A program made the position numbers and the translations under genes. Below the pieces are notes generated by a model. It saw nothing but the letters and a program-made list of their open reading frames with translations. It searched no databases and was not told where the DNA came from. A DNA stretch of 64,000 bases. Origin: Nonomuraea angiospora (lineage in GTDB: Bacteria; Actinomycetota; Actinomycetes; Streptosporangiales; Streptosporangiaceae). The number at the start of each line of letters is the position of its first letter. Position 1 is the first letter of the stretch. The stretch covers positions 11,656,001 through 11,720,000 of the forward strand of contig NZ_JADBEK010000001.1 of the NCBI RefSeq assembly GCF_014873145.1, read 5' to 3'. Of this stretch, positions 44,778 through 52,889 are shown in pieces.

Positions 44778-45368
44778 TCAGGCGGCGGGGGCCTCGGGCA
44801 GGGAGTCGAGCCAGTCGAGCAGGCGGGCGCCCTGGCGGGTCATGACGTCGGGATCGCGCAGCGCGTTGGCCAGCAGGGACATGCCCTGGTAGGCGCCCAC
44901 CAGCGTCAGGGCGAGGTCCCAGGGGTCGGGCTGGCCGAGCTCGCGGAACTGGCGCTCGACCCAGTCCAGCAGCAGCCGGATGACGCGTCCGGCCTCCGCG
45001 TCCAGGCCACCCTCGGGGCGTTTGTCCAGCTCCGCGGCGAGCGTCCCGGTCGGGCAGCCGTAGCGGGCCGCGAGGTCGCGCTGGCCGACCCACCCCTCCA
45101 CGAGGGCCTTCAGGCGCTCCCTCGGGCCGTCGAGCCCGTCCAGGCGGGCGGTGAGGAGCTCCAGCTGCCGCGCGTGCTCGGCGAGGGCGGCGGCGACCAG
45201 GTCGTCCTTGGTCTTGAAGTAGTAGTACACGTTGCCCACGGGGACGTCGGCGGCGTGGGCGATGTCGGCGATGGTGGTGCGCTCCGCCCCCTGCCGGTGC
45301 ACGACCTGGGCGGCGGCGGCCATCAGCCGCTGGCGCTTGGCGGCCGCGGTCCTCGCCCGCGAACCCAT
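44778..45368 (-). CDS. TetR-family transcriptional repressor
   Basis: A 196-residue regulator. The N-terminal HTH reads QRLMAAAAQVVHRQGAERTTIADIAHAADVPVGNVYYYFKTKDDLV. The ligand domain is helical and contains no recognised ligand motif. An ATG at 45368 is chosen because AGGTGA precedes it; a GTG at 45380 is in frame but lacks a ribosome site. It diverges from the NmrA-like gene, and two similar palindromes lie in the shared region, one covering its own start. It therefore probably represses both itself and the NmrA-like gene. Confidence 0.9.
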   Translation of the reverse strand: MGSRARTAAAKRQRLMAAAAQVVHRQGAERTTIADIAHAADVPVGNVYYYFKTKDDLVAAALAEHARQLELLTARLDGLDGPRERLKALVEGWVGQRDLAARYGCPTGTLAAELDKRPEGGLDAEAGRVIRLLLDWVERQFRELGQPDPWDLALTLVGAYQGMSLLANALRDPDVMTRQGARLLDWLDSLPEAPAA

Positions 45369-45370
45369 TG

Positions 45371-45386
45371 AGTCAGTCACCTGACT
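45371..45386. promoter_or_regulatory. Predicted TetR operator, site 1
   Basis: AGTCAGTCACCTGACT is a near-palindrome (AGTCAG...CTGACT) just upstream of the tetR start codon. It matches site 2 at 45428-45443 except in four positions, giving a shared AGTCAGTCnnCTnACT pattern. Confidence 0.7.
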
Positions 45387-45427
45387 AACTATATGCGGCG
45401 AAGCCGTGCTAGGGTCTCCCTCAAGTA

Positions 45428-45443
45428 AGTCAGTCGACTAACT
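45428..45443. promoter_or_regulatory. Predicted TetR operator, site 2
   Basis: AGTCAGTCGACTAACT is centred on a perfect AGTCGACT core, 17 bp upstream of the NmrA-like start codon. Together with site 1 it brackets the divergent promoter region. Confidence 0.7.
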
Positions 45444-45460
45444 AACAACTGGGAGAGATC

Positions 45461-46297
45461 ATGATCGTAGTCACGGGCGCCACGGGGAACGTCGGGCGGA
45501 CGCTGGTCCGGCTGCTGGCCGAGGCGGGGGAGCAGGTCACCGCCGTGTCCCGCCGCATCACGGACGCCGACGTGCCGCAGGGCGTGCGGGCGGTCGCCGC
45601 CGACCTGGCCGACCCCGTCAGCATGAGCGCGGCGCTGGAGGGCGCGGACGCGGTGTTCCTCCTCACGGGCGGCGACCTGTTCGCCACGGAGCCCAAGGAG
45701 ATCGTCGCCGCGGTGAGCGGGCCGGGCAGGATCGTCCTGCTCTCCTCGCAGGGCGTGGTGACCCGCCCGGACAGCGCGTCCCACGGCCGCTTCGGAGCGG
45801 AGGTGGAACGCGCCGTCATCGACTCGGGGGCGCGCTGGACGATCCTGCGGCCGGGCGGCTTCGCCTCCAACAGGTACGCCTGGGCCGGCTCGATCCGCGC
45901 GGACCGCACGGTCGCCGCGCCGTTCGGCGACGTCGGGCTGCCGATCATCGACCCCGACGACATCGCCGCCGTGGCCGCCGCAGTCCTGCGGGAGCCGGGC
46001 CACGACGGCCGGACCTACGAGCTCACCGGGCCGGAGCCGGTGACCCCGCGGCAGAACGCCGAGGCCATCGGCCAGGCGATCGGCGAGCCGATCGCCTTCG
46101 TCGAGCAGACCCGCGAGGAGGCCCGCGCGCAGATGCTGGCGTTCATGCCCGCGCCGGTCGCGGACACCACGCTGGACATCCTCGGCGAGCCGACCGAGGC
46201 CGAGCGGCGGGTCAGCCCGGACGTCGAACGCGTGCTGGGCCGGGCCCCTCAGCCGTTCGCCGCCTGGGCCCGGCGCAACGCCGCCGCCTTCCGCTGA
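45461..46297 (+). CDS. NmrA-like NAD(P)-binding protein
   Basis: A 278-residue atypical short-chain dehydrogenase. It starts MIVVTGATGNVGRTLVRLLAEAG with the GxxGxxG dinucleotide motif, followed by VAADLADPVSMSAALEGADAVFLL and WTILRPGGFASNRYAW. NmrA-like proteins reduce quinones or sense NAD(P) redox state; the active-site pattern does not distinguish these. GGGAGAG lies 6-7 bases before the ATG. Control by the adjacent TetR protein is likely from the operator sites. The next hydrolase gene is only 27 bp downstream and may share the transcript. Confidence 0.88.
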   Translation: MIVVTGATGNVGRTLVRLLAEAGEQVTAVSRRITDADVPQGVRAVAADLADPVSMSAALEGADAVFLLTGGDLFATEPKEIVAAVSGPGRIVLLSSQGVVTRPDSASHGRFGAEVERAVIDSGARWTILRPGGFASNRYAWAGSIRADRTVAAPFGDVGLPIIDPDDIAAVAAAVLREPGHDGRTYELTGPEPVTPRQNAEAIGQAIGEPIAFVEQTREEARAQMLAFMPAPVADTTLDILGEPTEAERRVSPDVERVLGRAPQPFAAWARRNAAAFR

Positions 46298-46324
46298 GCC
46301 CCGCCCCGGGTGGATCATGCCCGC

Positions 46325-47170
46325 ATGGAAGAGATGATCGTGACCGACGACGGGGTGCGGCTCTGGGCGGTGCGCGGCGGCGAAGGCCGTCCCGTCGTCT
46401 TCTGCCATGGCGGGCCGGGCCTGTGGGACACCTTGGAGGACGTGGCCGGGCTGCTGTCCGGCGTCGCGGCCGTCCACCGGTGGGACCAGCGCGGCTGCGG
46501 CCGCTCGCAGCGGCTCGGCCCGTACTCGATGGCCCGTACGGTGGCCGACCTCGACGCCGTGCGCCGCCACTTCGGCCTGGAGACGATGGTGCTGCTCGGC
46601 CACTCGTGGGGCGCCCAGCTGGCCCTGCGCTACGCCCTGGACCACCCCGGCCGCGTCCGCGGGCTGGTCTACGTCTCCGGCACGGGCATCGACCCGAGCG
46701 ACACCTGGCGCGAGGAGTACAGGCTGCGCCTGCGCGGCGCGGTGAGCGGGGACGTGGAGCGCTGGGCGGAGCTGGAGAGCCGCGAACGCACGGCCGCCGA
46801 GGACCGTGAGTTCGCGGTGCTGCAGTGGTCGGCGGACTTCGCCGACCGCGACCGGGCCATGGAGCACGCCGAACGCATGGCGACCCCCTGGCTCGGCGTC
46901 AACTTCGAGTGCAACGCCGCCCTGAACGCCGAGGGCAAGCGCGACTGGGGCACACCGGTGCTGCGGGCCGCCTGCGCGGCGCTGGCGGTGCCGGCGCTGA
47001 TCGTCGACGGGGCCGAGGACATCCGGCCCCGCCGGGCGGTGGACTCGCTGGAGCGGGCGCTGCCGGACGCCTCGCGGGTGATCCTTCCGGGCGCCGGTCA
47101 CCTGCCCTGGGTCGAGGACCCGGAGGGTTTCCGGGCCGCGGTGACCGCGTTCCTGGCCCGCGTGGGTTAG
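46325..47170 (+). CDS. Alpha/beta hydrolase (proline-iminopeptidase-like)
   Basis: A 281-residue hydrolase. It has VVFCHGGPGLWD (oxyanion HGGPG), WDQRGCGRSQR, the nucleophile elbow LLGHSWGAQLAL near residue 98 and the catalytic histidine in PGAGHLPWVEDP. This is the proline-iminopeptidase/tripeptidyl-aminopeptidase pattern, though many relatives are esterases. The start is uncertain: ATG 46325 is used, with a GTG at 46310 as an alternative, and neither has a good ribosome site. It is probably co-transcribed with the NmrA-like gene and ends at the duplicated junction with nadA. Confidence 0.85.
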   Translation: MEEMIVTDDGVRLWAVRGGEGRPVVFCHGGPGLWDTLEDVAGLLSGVAAVHRWDQRGCGRSQRLGPYSMARTVADLDAVRRHFGLETMVLLGHSWGAQLALRYALDHPGRVRGLVYVSGTGIDPSDTWREEYRLRLRGAVSGDVERWAELESRERTAAEDREFAVLQWSADFADRDRAMEHAERMATPWLGVNFECNAALNAEGKRDWGTPVLRAACAALAVPALIVDGAEDIRPRRAVDSLERALPDASRVILPGAGHLPWVEDPEGFRAAVTAFLARVG

Positions 47171-47265
47171 CTAGGGGAGGGCGAGCATGCGGTCCAGGGC
47201 CACCCGGGCCCAGGTGGGTTAGCTAGGGGAGGGCGAGCATGCGGTCCAGGGCCACCCGGGCCCAG
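47162..47265. repeat. Perfect 52-bp tandem duplication covering two converging gene ends
   Basis: Bases 47162-47213 and 47214-47265 are identical. The unit contains the stop codon of the plus-strand hydrolase and the last 13-14 codons plus stop of nadA. The first copy ends the hydrolase gene, the second ends nadA. Confidence 0.96.
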
Positions 47266-48374
47266 TGGGCGGTGTCCTCGTCCACCGTGATCTGGTTGAC
47301 GACCTCCCCGAGCACCAGGGACTCCAGGGCCCACACCAGGTGCGGCAGGTCGATCCGGTTCATGGTCGAGCAGTAGCACACCGTCTTGTCCAGGAACGAG
47401 ATGCTCTTGTCCGGGAACGCCTGCGCCAGCCGCTTGACCAGGTTCAGCTCGGTGCCGATCGCCCAGGCGGAGCCCGCGGGGGCCGACTCCAGGGTCTGGA
47501 TGATGTGCTCGGTCGAGCCGACGTGGTCCGCCTTGAGCACGACCTCGTGGCGGCACTCCGGGTGCACCAGGACGTTCACGCCGGGGATGCGCGAGCGCAC
47601 GTCGTCCACCGACTCCGCGGTGAAGCGGCCGTGCACCGAGCAGTGGCCGCGCCACAGGATCATCCTGGCCCGCTCCAGTTGCTCCCGGGTGAGGCCGCCG
47701 TTGGGGCGGTGCGGGTTCCAGACGACGCAGTCCTCCAGGGACATGCCCATCTCCAGCACCGCCGTGTTGCGGCCCAGGTGCTGGTCGGGCAGGAACAGGA
47801 CCTTCTCGCCGCGCGAGAACGCCCAGTCCAGGGCGCGGCGGGCGTTGGAGGAGGTGCAGACCGCGCCGCCGTTCCTGCCGCAGAAGGCCTTGATGTCGGC
47901 GCTGGAGTTCATGTACGTGACAGGAATCACCTGATCGGCCAGCCCCGCGTCCTCCAAAGCCTCCCAGCACTCCTCGACCTGGTCGAACGTGGCCATGTCC
48001 GCCATCGAGCACCCGGCCGCCAGGTCCGGCAGCACGACCCTCTGGTGCTCGCCGGTCAGGATGTCGGCCGACTCGGCCATGAAGTGCACGCCGCAGAAGA
48101 CGATGAACTCCGCCTCCGGCCTGGCCGCCGCCAGCCGGGCCAGCTTGAAGGAGTCGCCCGTGACGTCGGCGAACTGGATGACCTCGTCGCGCTGGTAGTG
48201 GTGCCCGAGCACGAACAGCCGGTCGCCGAGCGCCTCCTTCGCCTTGCGGGCCCGTTCCACCAGGTCGGGGTCCGAGGCGGGCGGCAGCTCGCCCGGGCAT
48301 TCGACCCCCTTCTCGCTGTGCGGATCGGCGCCCTGGCCGAGGACGTAGAGCGGCAGCCCAGTCTGGGTGGCCAT
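47223..48374 (-). CDS. nadA: Quinolinate synthase A
   Basis: A 383-residue [4Fe-4S] enzyme condensing iminoaspartate with dihydroxyacetone phosphate to quinolinate in NAD synthesis. Motifs include FVLGHHYQRDEVIQFADVTGDS in part, VFCGVHFMAESADILTG, TYMNSSADIKAF, CTSSNARRAL, HPECRHEVV and DKTVCYCSTMNRIDL; the cysteines include the cluster ligands. The ATG at 48374 with AAGGGGG upstream is preferred over a TTG at 48380. No nadB or nadC lies nearby. It diverges from the erpA-like gene. Confidence 0.96.
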   Translation of the reverse strand: MATQTGLPLYVLGQGADPHSEKGVECPGELPPASDPDLVERARKAKEALGDRLFVLGHHYQRDEVIQFADVTGDSFKLARLAAARPEAEFIVFCGVHFMAESADILTGEHQRVVLPDLAAGCSMADMATFDQVEECWEALEDAGLADQVIPVTYMNSSADIKAFCGRNGGAVCTSSNARRALDWAFSRGEKVLFLPDQHLGRNTAVLEMGMSLEDCVVWNPHRPNGGLTREQLERARMILWRGHCSVHGRFTAESVDDVRSRIPGVNVLVHPECRHEVVLKADHVGSTEHIIQTLESAPAGSAWAIGTELNLVKRLAQAFPDKSISFLDKTVCYCSTMNRIDLPHLVWALESLVLGEVVNQITVDEDTAHWARVALDRMLALP

Positions 48375-48538
48375 GGCCAAACCCCCTTATCGTCGAAGTG
48401 ACGATACTCATCATGACATATGGGGGATACCTGTTTATTCCGGGGGTCGGGGCCCTGGGAATGTGTGGCATGGGCCAGGTGTTGGTAGCGTCATTAGTAG
48501 GACGTCGGAAACAGACAGCCGGGTTAGGGAGTCAGCAG

Positions 48539-48892
48539 ATGACGGTTGAGAGCAGCGAGACCACGGCGCAGGGCCTGATCCTGACTGACGCGGCCGCCGC
48601 CAAGGTCAAGAGCCTGCTTGAGCAGCAGGGTGAGGAAGGTCTGCAGCTGCGGGTCGCCGTGCAGCCGGGTGGTTGCTCCGGCCTGCGCTACCAGCTCTTC
48701 TTCGACGACCGGTCGATGGACGGCGACGTGGTCTCGGACTTCGGGGGCGTCAGCGTGGTCACCGACCGCATGAGCGCTCCTTACCTCATGGGGGCCTCGA
48801 TCGACTTCGTCGACACGATCGAGAAGTCGGGGTTCACCATCGACAACCCCAACGCCACGGGCTCCTGCGCCTGTGGTGACTCCTTCAACTAG
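48539..48892 (+). CDS. erpA: HesB/IscA-type iron-sulfur cluster insertion protein (ErpA-like)
   Basis: A 117-residue A-type carrier that passes Fe-S clusters to target proteins. The conserved cysteines are in QPGGCSGLRYQ and the C-terminal GSCACGDSF; the body has LTDAAAAKVKSLLEQQG and DRMSAPYLMGASIDFVDTIEKSGF. It diverges from nadA, itself an Fe-S enzyme, and a terminator follows. The gene order (erpA-like, adenosine kinase, cytochrome oxidase genes) is the same neighbourhood as in mycobacteria. Confidence 0.94.
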   Translation: MTVESSETTAQGLILTDAAAAKVKSLLEQQGEEGLQLRVAVQPGGCSGLRYQLFFDDRSMDGDVVSDFGGVSVVTDRMSAPYLMGASIDFVDTIEKSGFTIDNPNATGSCACGDSFN

Positions 48893-48906
48893 TCGGTGGC
48901 CGCCGG

Positions 48907-48934
48907 GTCCCGCTCGCCTTTGTGCGAGCGGGAC
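48907..48934. terminator. Rho-independent-type hairpin after the erpA-like gene
   Basis: GTCCCGCTCGC (48907-48917) pairs perfectly with GCGAGCGGGAC (48924-48934) across CTTTGT. Only a short T/C-rich stretch follows. Confidence 0.82.
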
Positions 48935-48990
48935 CTTCGCGTATTCTCGTGGGGCTCATAGGCCTGCTGACAACGAGGAAGAAGAATCCC

Positions 48991-49977
48991 GTGCGCATCG
49001 CCGTTACCGGCTCAATCGCGACAGACCACCTGATGACCTTCCCAGGAAGCTTCGGCGATCAGCTCATCGCCGAGCAGCTCGATCGGGTGTCACTCTCGTT
49101 CCTGGTGGATGACCTTCAGATCCGTCGTGGCGGCTGCGCCGCGAACATCGCGTTCGGCATGGCCTGCCTCGGCCTCAAGCCGATCCTGGTGGGAGCCGTC
49201 GGCAACGACTTCGCCGACTACCGCTCGTGGCTGGAGCGCCACGGCGTCGACTGCGATTCCGTGCACGTCTCGGAGACCCAGCACACCGCGCGTTTCCTGT
49301 GCACCACCGACCAGCACCACAACCAGATCGCCTCGTTCTACACCGGGGCCATGGCCGAGGCGCGGCTGATCGAGCTGAAGCCCGTCGCCGACCGCCTGGA
49401 CGGTCTCGACCTGGTGCTGATCAGCCCCAACGACCCCGACGCGATGCTGCGCCACACCGACGAGTGCCGCCGGCGCGGCATCCCGTTCGCCGCCGACATC
49501 TCCCAGCAGCTCGCGCGCATGGCCGACGAGCAGATCCGCCAGCTCGTCGACGGCGCCGCCTACCTCTTCTCCAACGACTACGAGAAGGGGCTCATCGAGC
49601 AGAAGACCGGCTGGTCCGACGAGGAGATCCTGCGCCGGGTGGGCGTCCGGATCACCACGCTCGGCCCCAAGGGCGCCGTCATCGACCGCAGGGGCGAGCC
49701 GTCCATCCACGTCGCCCCCGCCCCCGAGCGGGGCAAGGCCGACCCCACCGGAGTCGGCGACGCCTTCCGCGCCGGGTTCATGGCGGGGCTGGCCTGGGGG
49801 CTGCCCCTGGAGCGCTGCGGCCAGGTCGGCAACCTGACCGCCACCCACGTGCTCGAGCGCGTCGGCGGCCAGGAGTACGAGCTCGGGCAGCAGGTCTTCC
49901 TCGAGCGGTTCGGCGCCGCGTACGGCAGCGAGGCCGCGGCGGAGATCGCCGAGCACGTGCGCTGCTACCACCCGTAG
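48991..49977 (+). CDS. adoK: Adenosine kinase, PfkB/ribokinase family (AdoK-like)
   Basis: A 328-residue cytoplasmic kinase phosphorylating adenosine to AMP. It is very close to mycobacterial AdoK: IAVTGSIATDHLMTFPG, VSLSFLVDDLQIRRGG, SFYTGAMAEARLIEL, ADISQQLARMADEQIRQL and the catalytic aspartate in DPTGVGDAFRAGF. The GTG at 48991 is preferred (GAGGAAG about 9 bases upstream). The RRGGCAANIAF segment is the substrate lid. It lies between the erpA-like gene and a shared terminator with the CBS gene. Confidence 0.92.
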   Translation: MRIAVTGSIATDHLMTFPGSFGDQLIAEQLDRVSLSFLVDDLQIRRGGCAANIAFGMACLGLKPILVGAVGNDFADYRSWLERHGVDCDSVHVSETQHTARFLCTTDQHHNQIASFYTGAMAEARLIELKPVADRLDGLDLVLISPNDPDAMLRHTDECRRRGIPFAADISQQLARMADEQIRQLVDGAAYLFSNDYEKGLIEQKTGWSDEEILRRVGVRITTLGPKGAVIDRRGEPSIHVAPAPERGKADPTGVGDAFRAGFMAGLAWGLPLERCGQVGNLTATHVLERVGGQEYELGQQVFLERFGAAYGSEAAAEIAEHVRCYHP

Positions 49978-49986
49978 ACGCCGCTC

Positions 49987-50017
49987 GGCCGCCCCGGCCT
50001 TTGCGGCCGGGGCGGCC
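49987..50017. terminator. Bidirectional terminator hairpin
   Basis: GGCCGCCCCGGCC (49987-49999) pairs perfectly with GGCCGGGGCGGCC (50005-50017) around TTTGC, between the convergent adoK and CBS genes. Confidence 0.85.
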
Positions 50018-50036
50018 TCGGGCCGTCCCGTACGGC

Positions 50037-50471
50037 TCAGTCCCTCGCGTAGACGTGGTGCATGAACTCGGCGAGCTTGTCGTCCGGGAGGTGCTTGGCC
50101 AGGTCCGCCTCGGCGATCATGCCGACGACGCGGTTGTCCGACAGCACGGGGAGCCGCTTGATCTGGTGCTGCTCCATCAGCGTGAGCGTCTCGTCCACGG
50201 ACGTCTCCGGGGTGACGAAGACGAGGCCCCCGGCCAGCTCGCCCGCCGTCGTCCTCGACGGGTCGTGCCCCGAGGCGATGCACTTGACGACGATGTCGCG
50301 GTCGGTGATGATCCCCTTCACCCGCTCGTCGGGGCCGCACACGGGCAGTGCCCCCACGTTCATGTTGCGCATCAGCTGCGCCGCCCGGTCGAGCGTCTCG
50401 TGCGCGCCGATGCACTCGGCTCCCGGATGCATCACGTCACGGGCGGTCTCGTGCGGATGTCCTCTGGTCAT
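50037..50471 (-). CDS. Protein with two CBS domains
   Basis: A 144-residue protein made only of a CBS pair. Domain 1 is about 10-65 (ARDVMHPGAECIGAHETLDRA in part, NVGALPVCGPDERVKGIITDRDIV) and domain 2 about 75-135 (FVTPETSVDETLTLMEQHQI, LPVLSDNRVVGMIAEADLA). Such proteins bind adenine nucleotides and regulate partners; the partner is not visible. The ATG is preceded by GGGGGA, which lies in the arm of a stable hairpin (50478-50529), so translation may be controlled. Confidence 0.92.
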   Translation of the reverse strand: MTRGHPHETARDVMHPGAECIGAHETLDRAAQLMRNMNVGALPVCGPDERVKGIITDRDIVVKCIASGHDPSRTTAGELAGGLVFVTPETSVDETLTLMEQHQIKRLPVLSDNRVVGMIAEADLAKHLPDDKLAEFMHHVYARD

Positions 50472-50477
50472 GGCTTT

Positions 50478-50529
50478 CCCCCGAAAGTCGGTGACTTCGT
50501 ACGGGAAGCCCCTACCCCACTTTCGGGGG
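50478..50529 (-). promoter_or_regulatory. Hairpin that can hide the ribosome site of the CBS gene
   Basis: On the transcript, CCCCCGAAAGT (50529-50519) pairs perfectly with ACTTTCGGGGG (50488-50478). The second arm contains the GGGGG ribosome site, 6 bases before the start codon. A 30-base loop separates the arms. The layout fits a translational switch or thermosensor; a simple intercistronic stem is the alternative. Confidence 0.6.
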
Positions 50530-50534
50530 GAATG

Positions 50535-50780
50535 TCAGTAATTGCGCCGGACGTGGATGGCCCAGCCGCCCTCGGGCAGCTCGTACGAGCCGACGTGCCG
50601 GTGCGACTTGAGCCTGCACCACGCCGGAACGTCCGTATAGGCCGCCGGATCGTCGGCCAGCACGGCCACCACCGCGTTGAGCGGGACGTAGTTGATCTGC
50701 TCCGCCAGCATGATGATCGGGATCGGGCACTTCTTCCCGAGCGCGTCGATCGTCAAAGCCGGCTGGGTTACCTCGGTCAT
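50535..50780 (-). CDS. TusA-family sulfurtransferase
   Basis: An 81-residue sulfur carrier. The active cysteine is in LGKKCPIPIIMLAEQI (the CPxP motif), followed by VLADDPAAYTDVPAWC and a C-terminal beta-strand region. TusA proteins accept persulfide sulfur from cysteine desulfurases and pass it to acceptors for thiolation or cofactor synthesis. The ATG overlaps the cysteine desulfurase stop by 4 bp (ATGA), strongly suggesting the two proteins act as a pair. It lies 63 bp upstream of the CBS gene. Confidence 0.92.
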   Translation of the reverse strand: MTEVTQPALTIDALGKKCPIPIIMLAEQINYVPLNAVVAVLADDPAAYTDVPAWCRLKSHRHVGSYELPEGGWAIHVRRNY

Positions 50781-51919
50781 GCGACTCCTGCGTCCTGCCG
50801 GATGCGGCGCACCAGATCGGGCAGCACGGCGAGGAATCTGTCGACCTCGGCCGCGGAGGCGCCCCTGGGCAGCGACACCCGGACATTGCCATGCGTCAGC
50901 ACGCCCATCGCTTCAAGAACGTGCGATGGACGAAGCGTACTAGCGGTGCACGAGCTTCCTGACGAAACAGCGAAACCAGCCTTGTCCAGCTCGGTCAGCA
51001 GAGCCTCGCCGTCGACGTACAGACACGAAAAGGTCACGATGTGCGGCGCCCGGTCGACCGGGTCGCCGATCACCTCCACGTCCGGGACGATCTTCGGCAC
51101 CGTCTCCCTGATCCTGGCCACGAGCCCCGACAGCCGCGCCTGCTCCTGCGCCGCGTCCGCGGCCATCGCGCGCAGCGCGGCCGCCGCCGCGACGATGCCG
51201 GGCACGTTCTCGAACCCCGGCACCCGCCGCCGCTCCCGCTCGTCCTCGGGCAGGAACGAGCGGAACCGCGTGCCCTTGCGCACCACCAGCACGCCCACGC
51301 CCGCCGGGCCGCCCCACTTGTGGGCGCTGGCCGTCAGCACCGACCAGCCGGGCGGGATCGGCATCCTGCCGGCCGTCTGCGCCGCGTCCACCAGCAGCGG
51401 AACCCCGTGGGACCGGCAAGCCGCGGCCGCCTCGGCCACCGGCTGCACCGTGCCCACCTCGTGATTGGCCGTCTGCAGGCAGGCCAGCGCGGTGCCGGGC
51501 CGGGCGACCGCCTCGGCGAACCGGTCGAGATCCACCCGCCCCGTCAGGTCCACGCCCACCGTCTCGACCGTGCCGCCGTCGCGTTCGTGCAGGCCGCCGG
51601 CGTGCAGCACGCTGGAGTGCTCGACCGCGCCGGTGACCAGGTGGCGCCCGGCCCTGCGTCTGCCGTGTAGGGTGCCGAGCACGCCGAGATGCACGGCCTG
51701 CGTGCCCGACGAGGTGAACGACACCTCGTCCGCACGCGCGCCGAGCGCCTCGGCCACCTCCGTGCGGGCCTGTTCGAGCAGCAGGTGCGCGCGGCGGGCC
51801 TGGCCGTACAGTCTCGCGGGGTCGGCCCAGCCGACGTCGATCGCCGCCAGCAGCGCCTCGCGTGCCTGAGGGTGGAGCGGCTCGCTCGAAGCCGCGTCGA
51901 AATACGCCACGAGACTCAT
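50777..51919 (-). CDS. Cysteine desulfurase (IscS/NifS-like)
   Basis: A 380-residue PLP enzyme giving a persulfide from cysteine. The PLP lysine is in LTASAHKWGGPAG, the active cysteine in SSGSSCTASTLRPSH, and the cofactor contacts in TSSGTQAVHLG, ANHEVGTVQPV and VDAAQTAGRMP. The ATG at 51919 starts MSLVAYFDAASSEPLHP, a typical IscS beginning. It is coupled to the TusA gene and diverges from ctaC with 142 bp between the starts. The persulfide probably goes to TusA. Confidence 0.93.
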   Translation of the reverse strand: MSLVAYFDAASSEPLHPQAREALLAAIDVGWADPARLYGQARRAHLLLEQARTEVAEALGARADEVSFTSSGTQAVHLGVLGTLHGRRRAGRHLVTGAVEHSSVLHAGGLHERDGGTVETVGVDLTGRVDLDRFAEAVARPGTALACLQTANHEVGTVQPVAEAAAACRSHGVPLLVDAAQTAGRMPIPPGWSVLTASAHKWGGPAGVGVLVVRKGTRFRSFLPEDERERRRVPGFENVPGIVAAAAALRAMAADAAQEQARLSGLVARIRETVPKIVPDVEVIGDPVDRAPHIVTFSCLYVDGEALLTELDKAGFAVSSGSSCTASTLRPSHVLEAMGVLTHGNVRVSLPRGASAAEVDRFLAVLPDLVRRIRQDAGVA

Positions 51920-52015
51920 CGTCCCACTTGCGGCGCCATCGAGGGGTCGCGCGGTAGGGCGAAGCACCTGCACGCTAATGTGTCTGCAATCAGCTGTGCA
52001 TCTGGAAATAGAAGC

Positions 52016-52038
52016 GCCCAAGAGAAAGACTCTTGGGC
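52016..52038 (+). promoter_or_regulatory. Hairpin in the ctaC leader
   Basis: GCCCAAGAG (52016-52024) and CTCTTGGGC (52030-52038) form a 9-bp stem with an AAAGA loop, ending 23 bp before the ctaC GTG. A possible -10 box, TAATGT, lies at about 51976-51981. If transcription starts there the hairpin is in the 5' untranslated RNA. Confidence 0.5.
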
Positions 52039-52061
52039 TTCATCTGTGGGGTAGGCGATCC

Positions 52062-52889
52062 GTGAGTCCGACTCGCCGTACGACGCGGCGTTCGTTGGCC
52101 CGGCGCAGGGTGCCGCGCGCCGCCGCTTTGGCGTTGCTGCTGGCCACTGCTACGGCGTGTGCTAATGACGTTCCGAAGGCCGACTGGTCTCGTGGTCTTC
52201 TTCCCGACCACGTCACCGAACAGGCGGGCGTGGTCCAGAGCCTGTGGAACGGGGCCTGGATCGCCGCACTCGCCACGGGCGCGGTCGTCATCTTTCTGAT
52301 CGTGTGGGCGGCCATCTTCCACCGCAAGCGCAGGTCCTCGGCCGATCTGCCGCCGCAGGTGCGCTACAACCTGCCGATCGAGATGCTCTACACCTTGATC
52401 CCGCTGGTCATGGTGTCGGTGTTCTTCTTCTTCACCGCGCGTGACAGCCAGGTGCTGAGCAAGGTCGACGGTGACGCGACCGTCAAGGTCAAGGTCGAGG
52501 CCTTCCAGTGGAGCTGGCGCTTCACCACGACCGTCAACGGCAAGACGCTGGCCCCCGTCGCCGGCACGCCGGTGAGCGACTATCACCAGGGGCCTCAGCT
52601 GGTCCTGCCGACGAAGACGAAGGTCGAGTTCGACCTGTCGACCGACGACGTCATCCACTCGTTCTGGGTGCCGGAGTTCCTGTTCAAGCGGGACGTCATC
52701 CCCGGCATCAAGGAAGGCAACCCGGGCCGCAAGTTCGAGATCACCACTCTGGGCCGCACGGGGGTCTTCGCGGGCCGGTGCGCCGAGCTCTGCGGTGTCG
52801 ACCACAGCCGCATGCTGTTCTCTGTGAAGCTCGTCGAGCCGAATGAGTGGAACCAGTACATTACGAACCAGGCTGGGAGTGCCCAGTGA
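52062..52889 (+). CDS. ctaC: Cytochrome c oxidase subunit II (aa3 type)
   Basis: A 275-residue membrane subunit carrying CuA. GTG 52062 is followed by a signal with a lipobox-like LLLATATAC, so it may be a lipoprotein. Two helices ([21 protein letters not shown] and [19 protein letters not shown]) precede the copper domain. Ligands are in [10 protein letters not shown] and [14 protein letters not shown]: His, two Cys, Glu, His and Met. It receives electrons from the cytochrome c domain of QcrC in the actinobacterial supercomplex. It overlaps ctaD by GTGA. Confidence 0.95.
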   Translation: MSPTRRTTRRSLARRRVPRAAALALLLATATACANDVPKADWSRGLLPDHVTEQAGVVQSLWNGAWIAALATGAVVIFLIVWAAIFHRKRRSSADLPPQVRYNLPIEMLYTLIPLVMVSVFFFFTARDSQVLSKVDGDATVKVKVEAFQWSWRFTTTVNGKTLAPVAGTPVSDYHQGPQLVLPTKTKVEFDLSTDDVIHSFWVPEFLFKRDVIPGIKEGNPGRKFEITTLGRTGVFAGRCAELCGVDHSRMLFSVKLVEPNEWNQYITNQAGSAQ

